A program made the translations under genes and the position numbers. This document shows positions 61,368 through 64,000 of a DNA stretch of 64,000 bases, one piece after another. The notes below the pieces were generated by a model, which worked only from the letters and a program-made list of their open reading frames with translations, ran no database searches and had not been told where the DNA came from. Location of the stretch: assembly GCA_963833375.1 (NCBI GenBank), contig CAWHXR010000004.1:310001-374000 (forward strand). Direction: 5' to 3'. The DNA comes from DASUPK01 sp963833375 (GTDB lineage Bacteria; Actinomycetota; Thermoleophilia; Solirubrobacterales; 70-9). Position 1 is the stretch's first letter, and every line of letters starts with the position of its first letter.

Positions 61368-62414
61368 ATGGCCGACGTAGGCATCAAGGAGCTGCTGGAG
61401 GCTGGAGTTCATTTCGGCCACCAGACGCGGCGCTGGAACCCGCGCATGCGCCGCTTCATTTTCGGAGAGCGGGAAGGCATCCACATCATCGACCTCCTCC
61501 AGACGGAGGAGCTCCTGAATCAGGCGACCGAGTTCGTGAAAGAGGTCGCGGCGAAGGGCGGAGTGGTCCTGTTCGCCGGGACCAAGAAGCAGGCCCGTGA
61601 CTCCGTCCAGGAGTGGGCCGAGCGCTGCGAGATGCCGTACGTGAACAGGCGCTGGCTCGGCGGGCTACTCACAAACTTCCACACGATCCGCAAGCGGATT
61701 CAGCGCCTGCACGAGCTCCGTGACCTGAAGGAGGACGGCCGGCTCGACCTGCTGCCCACCAAGGAACGCATGTCGATGGAGGCCGAGCTGCGGAAGCTCG
61801 AGTACAACCTCGGCGGGGTGGCCGACATGCAGCGCATCCCCGACGCGGTGGTGATCATCGACCTGAAGACCGAGGAGATCGCCCTGCGGGAGGCCGAGCG
61901 GCTCGAGATCCCGATCATCGGGCTGGTCGACTCCAACTGCGACCCGGGCCCGGTCAGCTACGTGATCCCGGGCAACGACGACGCGATCCGCTCCTGCGAG
62001 CTCGTCATCGGCACGCTCGGCTCAGCGATCGAGGGCGCCGCCGCCGAGTGGCGCGCCGCGGAGGAGCGCCGCCGTGCCGAGGAGGAGGAGCGCAAGCGCC
62101 GCGAGGAGGAGGAGCGCCAGCGACGCGAGGCCGAGGAGAAGGCCAAGCAGGAGGCCGAGGAGAAGGCGCGCCAGGAAGCCGAGGAGAAGGCCCGCCAGGA
62201 GGCCGAGGAGAAGGCCCGCGCCGAGGCGGAGAGGGAGGCGGCCGCCGAGGTCCCCCAGCCACAGCCGGAGGCGGACGCGAAGCCCCACGATGCGCAGGGG
62301 TCCGAGGCCGAGGCAAACCGCGAGGCGGGCGTCGAGGTGCCGCAGCCCCAGCAGACGGAGGAGCCGGAGCCCACGCCAGAGCCGGCGCCGACCCAGAGCG
62401 GGGGTGAGTCCTGA
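61368..62414 (+). CDS. rpsB: 30S ribosomal protein S2 with long charged C-terminal extension
   Basis: 348 residues. Residues 1 to about 230 are standard S2: IKELLEAGVHFGHQTRRWNPRMRRFIFGEREGIHIIDLLQTEELL, FAGTKKQARDSVQEWAERCEMPYVNRRWLGGLLTN, IGLVDSNCDPGPVSYVIPGNDDAIRS. From 231 to 300 follow repeats of EEK-A-R/K-QEAEEKAR, a highly charged coiled-coil, then an acidic Pro/Gln-rich end (EVPQPQQTEEPEPTPE). Typical S2 ends near 240-260. It overlaps tsf by 1 bp and leads the rpsB-tsf-pyrH-frr set. Confidence 0.96.
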   Translation: MADVGIKELLEAGVHFGHQTRRWNPRMRRFIFGEREGIHIIDLLQTEELLNQATEFVKEVAAKGGVVLFAGTKKQARDSVQEWAERCEMPYVNRRWLGGLLTNFHTIRKRIQRLHELRDLKEDGRLDLLPTKERMSMEAELRKLEYNLGGVADMQRIPDAVVIIDLKTEEIALREAERLEIPIIGLVDSNCDPGPVSYVIPGNDDAIRSCELVIGTLGSAIEGAAAEWRAAEERRRAEEEERKRREEEERQRREAEEKAKQEAEEKARQEAEEKARQEAEEKARAEAEREAAAEVPQPQPEADAKPHDAQGSEAEANREAGVEVPQPQQTEEPEPTPEPAPTQSGGES

Positions 62415-63019
62415 TGGCGGTGACAGCGGCCGACGTGAAGGCGCTGCGCGAGCGCACCGGCGCCCCGATCATCGACGTCAAGAACGCACTGGAGGAGTCG
62501 AACGGAGACGAGCAGAAGGCGATCGAGATCCTCCGCAAGAAGGGCGCTGCGTCGGCGGCCAAGCGAAGCGGCCGCGGCACCTCGGAGGGCCTGGTCGCCT
62601 CCTACGTCCATGCCGACGGCCGCAAGGGTGCCCTGGTCGAGGTCCAGTGCGAGACCGACTTCGTCGCTCGGAACGAGGACTTCCAGGAGTTCGCGCGCCA
62701 GGTCGCGATCCACGCCACCGCGATGAACCCCGAGCACGTCTCCTTCGAGGACATTCCGGAGGAGGACGTCTCCCGCGAGCGGGGCTTCCTCGAGGAGAAG
62801 GCGAAGGCCGACGGCAAGCCGGACGACGTCGTCGAGAAGATCGTCGAGGGCCAGCTCCGCAAGTGGGCCTCCGAGCTCGTTCTCCTCGACCAGAAGCACT
62901 TCAACGAGGAGCGCTACGAGGGCAAGACGATCGAGGACCTGAGGGCCGAGCTGGCGGCCAAGACCGGCGAGAACGTCCGGATCGCCCGCTTCTCGCGCTT
63001 CGAGCTGGGGCAGGAGTAG
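62414..63019 (+). CDS. tsf: Translation elongation factor Ts, short form
   Basis: 201 residues, ATG overlapping the rpsB stop by one base. N-terminal UBA-like domain (AADVKALRERTGAPIIDVKNALEESNGDEQKAIEILRKKG), then the core with VEVQCETDFVARNEDFQEFARQVAIHATAMNP. It ends after one core domain plus IARFSRFELGQE, matching the short bacterial form of about 200 residues rather than the 270-280 residue form. Catalyses GDP release from EF-Tu. Confidence 0.96.
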   Translation: MAVTAADVKALRERTGAPIIDVKNALEESNGDEQKAIEILRKKGAASAAKRSGRGTSEGLVASYVHADGRKGALVEVQCETDFVARNEDFQEFARQVAIHATAMNPEHVSFEDIPEEDVSRERGFLEEKAKADGKPDDVVEKIVEGQLRKWASELVLLDQKHFNEERYEGKTIEDLRAELAAKTGENVRIARFSRFELGQE

Positions 63020-63025
63020 GGCTGC

Positions 63026-63781
63026 TTGGCCTCGGCTCCCTTCAACCGGATCCTGCTGAAGCTCTCCGGGGAGGCCCTGATGGGCGATCTGGACCAGGGC
63101 ACCGATCCGGCCCAGATAGAGCGCATCGCCAACCAGGTCCAGGAGGTGCGGGCCCGGGGCGTCGAGGTCGCGATCGTCGTCGGCGCCGGGAACATCTACC
63201 GCGGGCTCGAGGGCGCGGCCGAGGGCATGGACCGCGCCACCGCCGACTACATGGGCATGCTCGCGACCGTCCTCAACGCCCTGACGCTGCAGGACGCGCT
63301 CGAGAAGGTGGGCGTCGATACGCGCGTGCTCTCGGCGATGGCGGTCACCGAGGTCGCGGAGCCGTACATCCGCCGCCGCGCCATCCGCCACCTCGAGAAG
63401 GGCCGCGCCGTGATCTTCGCGGCCGGCACCGGCAACCCGTTCTTCACCACCGACACCGCAGCCGCGCTCAGGGCGCTCGAGATCCACGCCGAGGCGATCC
63501 TGATGGCCAAGAACGGCGTGGAGGGCGTCTACGACGCCGACCCGTCGCTCGACCCGAACGCCAGCTTCCTGCCGGAGATCAGCCACCGTCAGGCGATCGA
63601 GCGCAGCCTCCGGGTGATGGACTCGACCGCTCTCTCGCTCTGCATGGACAACGACTTGCCCATCTACGTCTTCAACGTGGCGGATGAGCGCAACATAGAT
63701 CGGATCGTCAGCGGAGAGAGGGTCGGCACCTTGGTGTCGTCAAAGCCCGCGACCGAGCCGGCCCCAGGGGTGCGCAGCTGA
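63026..63781 (+). CDS. pyrH: UMP kinase
   Basis: 251 residues, TTG start 6 bp after tsf. Signatures: ILLKLSGEALMGDLDQGTDP, IVVGAGNIYRGLEGAAEGMDRATADYMGMLATVLNALTLQDALEKVG, IFAAGTGNPFFTTDTAAALRALEIHAEAILMAKNGVEGVYDADPS, MDSTALSLCMDNDLPIYVFN. Hexameric kinase that phosphorylates UMP and is activated by GTP and inhibited by UTP in other bacteria. The end overlaps frr by 1 bp. Confidence 0.97.
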   Translation: MASAPFNRILLKLSGEALMGDLDQGTDPAQIERIANQVQEVRARGVEVAIVVGAGNIYRGLEGAAEGMDRATADYMGMLATVLNALTLQDALEKVGVDTRVLSAMAVTEVAEPYIRRRAIRHLEKGRAVIFAAGTGNPFFTTDTAAALRALEIHAEAILMAKNGVEGVYDADPSLDPNASFLPEISHRQAIERSLRVMDSTALSLCMDNDLPIYVFNVADERNIDRIVSGERVGTLVSSKPATEPAPGVRS

Positions 63782-64000
63782 TGATCGAGATGATCGATGA
63801 GCTACTCGCCGACGCCAAGGAGCGGATGCAGAAGTCCGTGGAGGCGACCCGCAACGAGCTCGCCACTGTCCGCACCGGCCGCGCCTCCCCGCACCTGCTC
63901 GACCGCCTCAGCATCGACTACTACGGCGCGCAGACCCCGCTCAAGCAGCTCGCGCAGGTGGCGGCGACCGACGCCCGGATGCTCACCGTCACTCCGTACG
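63781..64000 (+). CDS. frr: Ribosome recycling factor, partial
   Basis: Truncated by the window end after about 73 residues. ATG overlaps the pyrH stop (TGATG). Helix sequence MIDELLADAKERMQKSVEATRNELATVRTGRASPHLLDRLSIDYYGAQTPLKQLAQV is the N-terminal part of RRF, with TVRTGRASP the conserved loop. Recycles ribosomes with EF-G after termination. The rpsB-tsf-pyrH-frr order is the standard one. Confidence 0.95.
   Translation, partial: MIEMIDELLADAKERMQKSVEATRNELATVRTGRASPHLLDRLSIDYYGAQTPLKQLAQVAATDARMLTVTPY

Overview
The window is a piece of a high-GC actinobacterial chromosome. The 16S sequence, high GC, gene content and many GTG/TTG starts suggest class Thermoleophilia, probably near Solirubrobacterales. 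That placement is from recognition only and was not computed. Almost everything is housekeeping or amino-acid biosynthesis. I see no phage, transposase, plasmid or CRISPR locus.

Layout. (1) 1-19 kb holds branched-chain amino acid and serine genes: the 3' end of ilvC, a class V aminotransferase with serA, then leuA, leuC, leuD, a methyltransferase, leuB, ilvE and cimA. Two DUF4389 membrane proteins, a quinone oxidoreductase, an RTX-like secreted protein and an XRE-cupin regulator are interspersed. (2) 19-25.5 kb has argH, a 3-methyladenine glycosylase, a large PBP1-type penicillin-binding protein and tyrS. (3) 25.5-31 kb is a complete 16S-23S-5S rRNA operon with both processing stems and no tRNA in the spacer. 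(4) 31-43 kb is the most accessory-like part: an M28 peptidase, an alpha/beta-hydrolase/cyclase fusion, the SOS mutasome genes dnaE2, a DUF6504 gene and a frameshifted imuB, and small genes. (5) 43-53 kb has a tandem pair of probable small RNAs, murA with an Asp in the catalytic Cys position, and the histidine cluster hisZ-G-D-B-H-A-F without hisC or hisI. (6) 53-64 kb has a PQQ-type propeller protein, a CCA-type nucleotidyltransferase, the cell-division neighbourhood pgeF-yggS-sepF-proC-yggT-lspA-rluD, and rpsB-tsf-pyrH-frr, with frr cut by the window end.

Three things stand out as possibly undescribed. First, a family of short palindromic elements, called PRE here, occurs at 14 loci between 7 and 50 kb. 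Left end TGATGCGAGGG, arms YGCKCC and GGMGCR, right end ACCCGTTTGATG. The arms co-vary, at least four loci are copies inserted inside the loop of another copy, two lie inside the pre-23S rRNA, several are read in frame through dnaE2 and imuB, and others supply start or stop codons to neighbouring genes. Second, leuA is preceded by a 19-codon leader peptide with a run of Leu codons whose CU-rich sequence is exactly complementary to the leuA Shine-Dalgarno region, which suggests leucine-dependent control of leuA translation. Third, two tandem transcription units of 151-nt period at 42.8-43.1 kb each have a promoter and two GAAA-tetraloop hairpins, the second being a terminator.

Functional logic: leuA/leuCD/leuB/ilvE/cimA/ilvC cover leucine synthesis and isoleucine synthesis through citramalate. 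serA with the adjacent aminotransferase covers serine. The his cluster uses the short HisG plus HisZ form. dnaE2/imuB behind a LexA-type box would be the DNA-damage mutagenesis system, but imuB is broken in this sequence.
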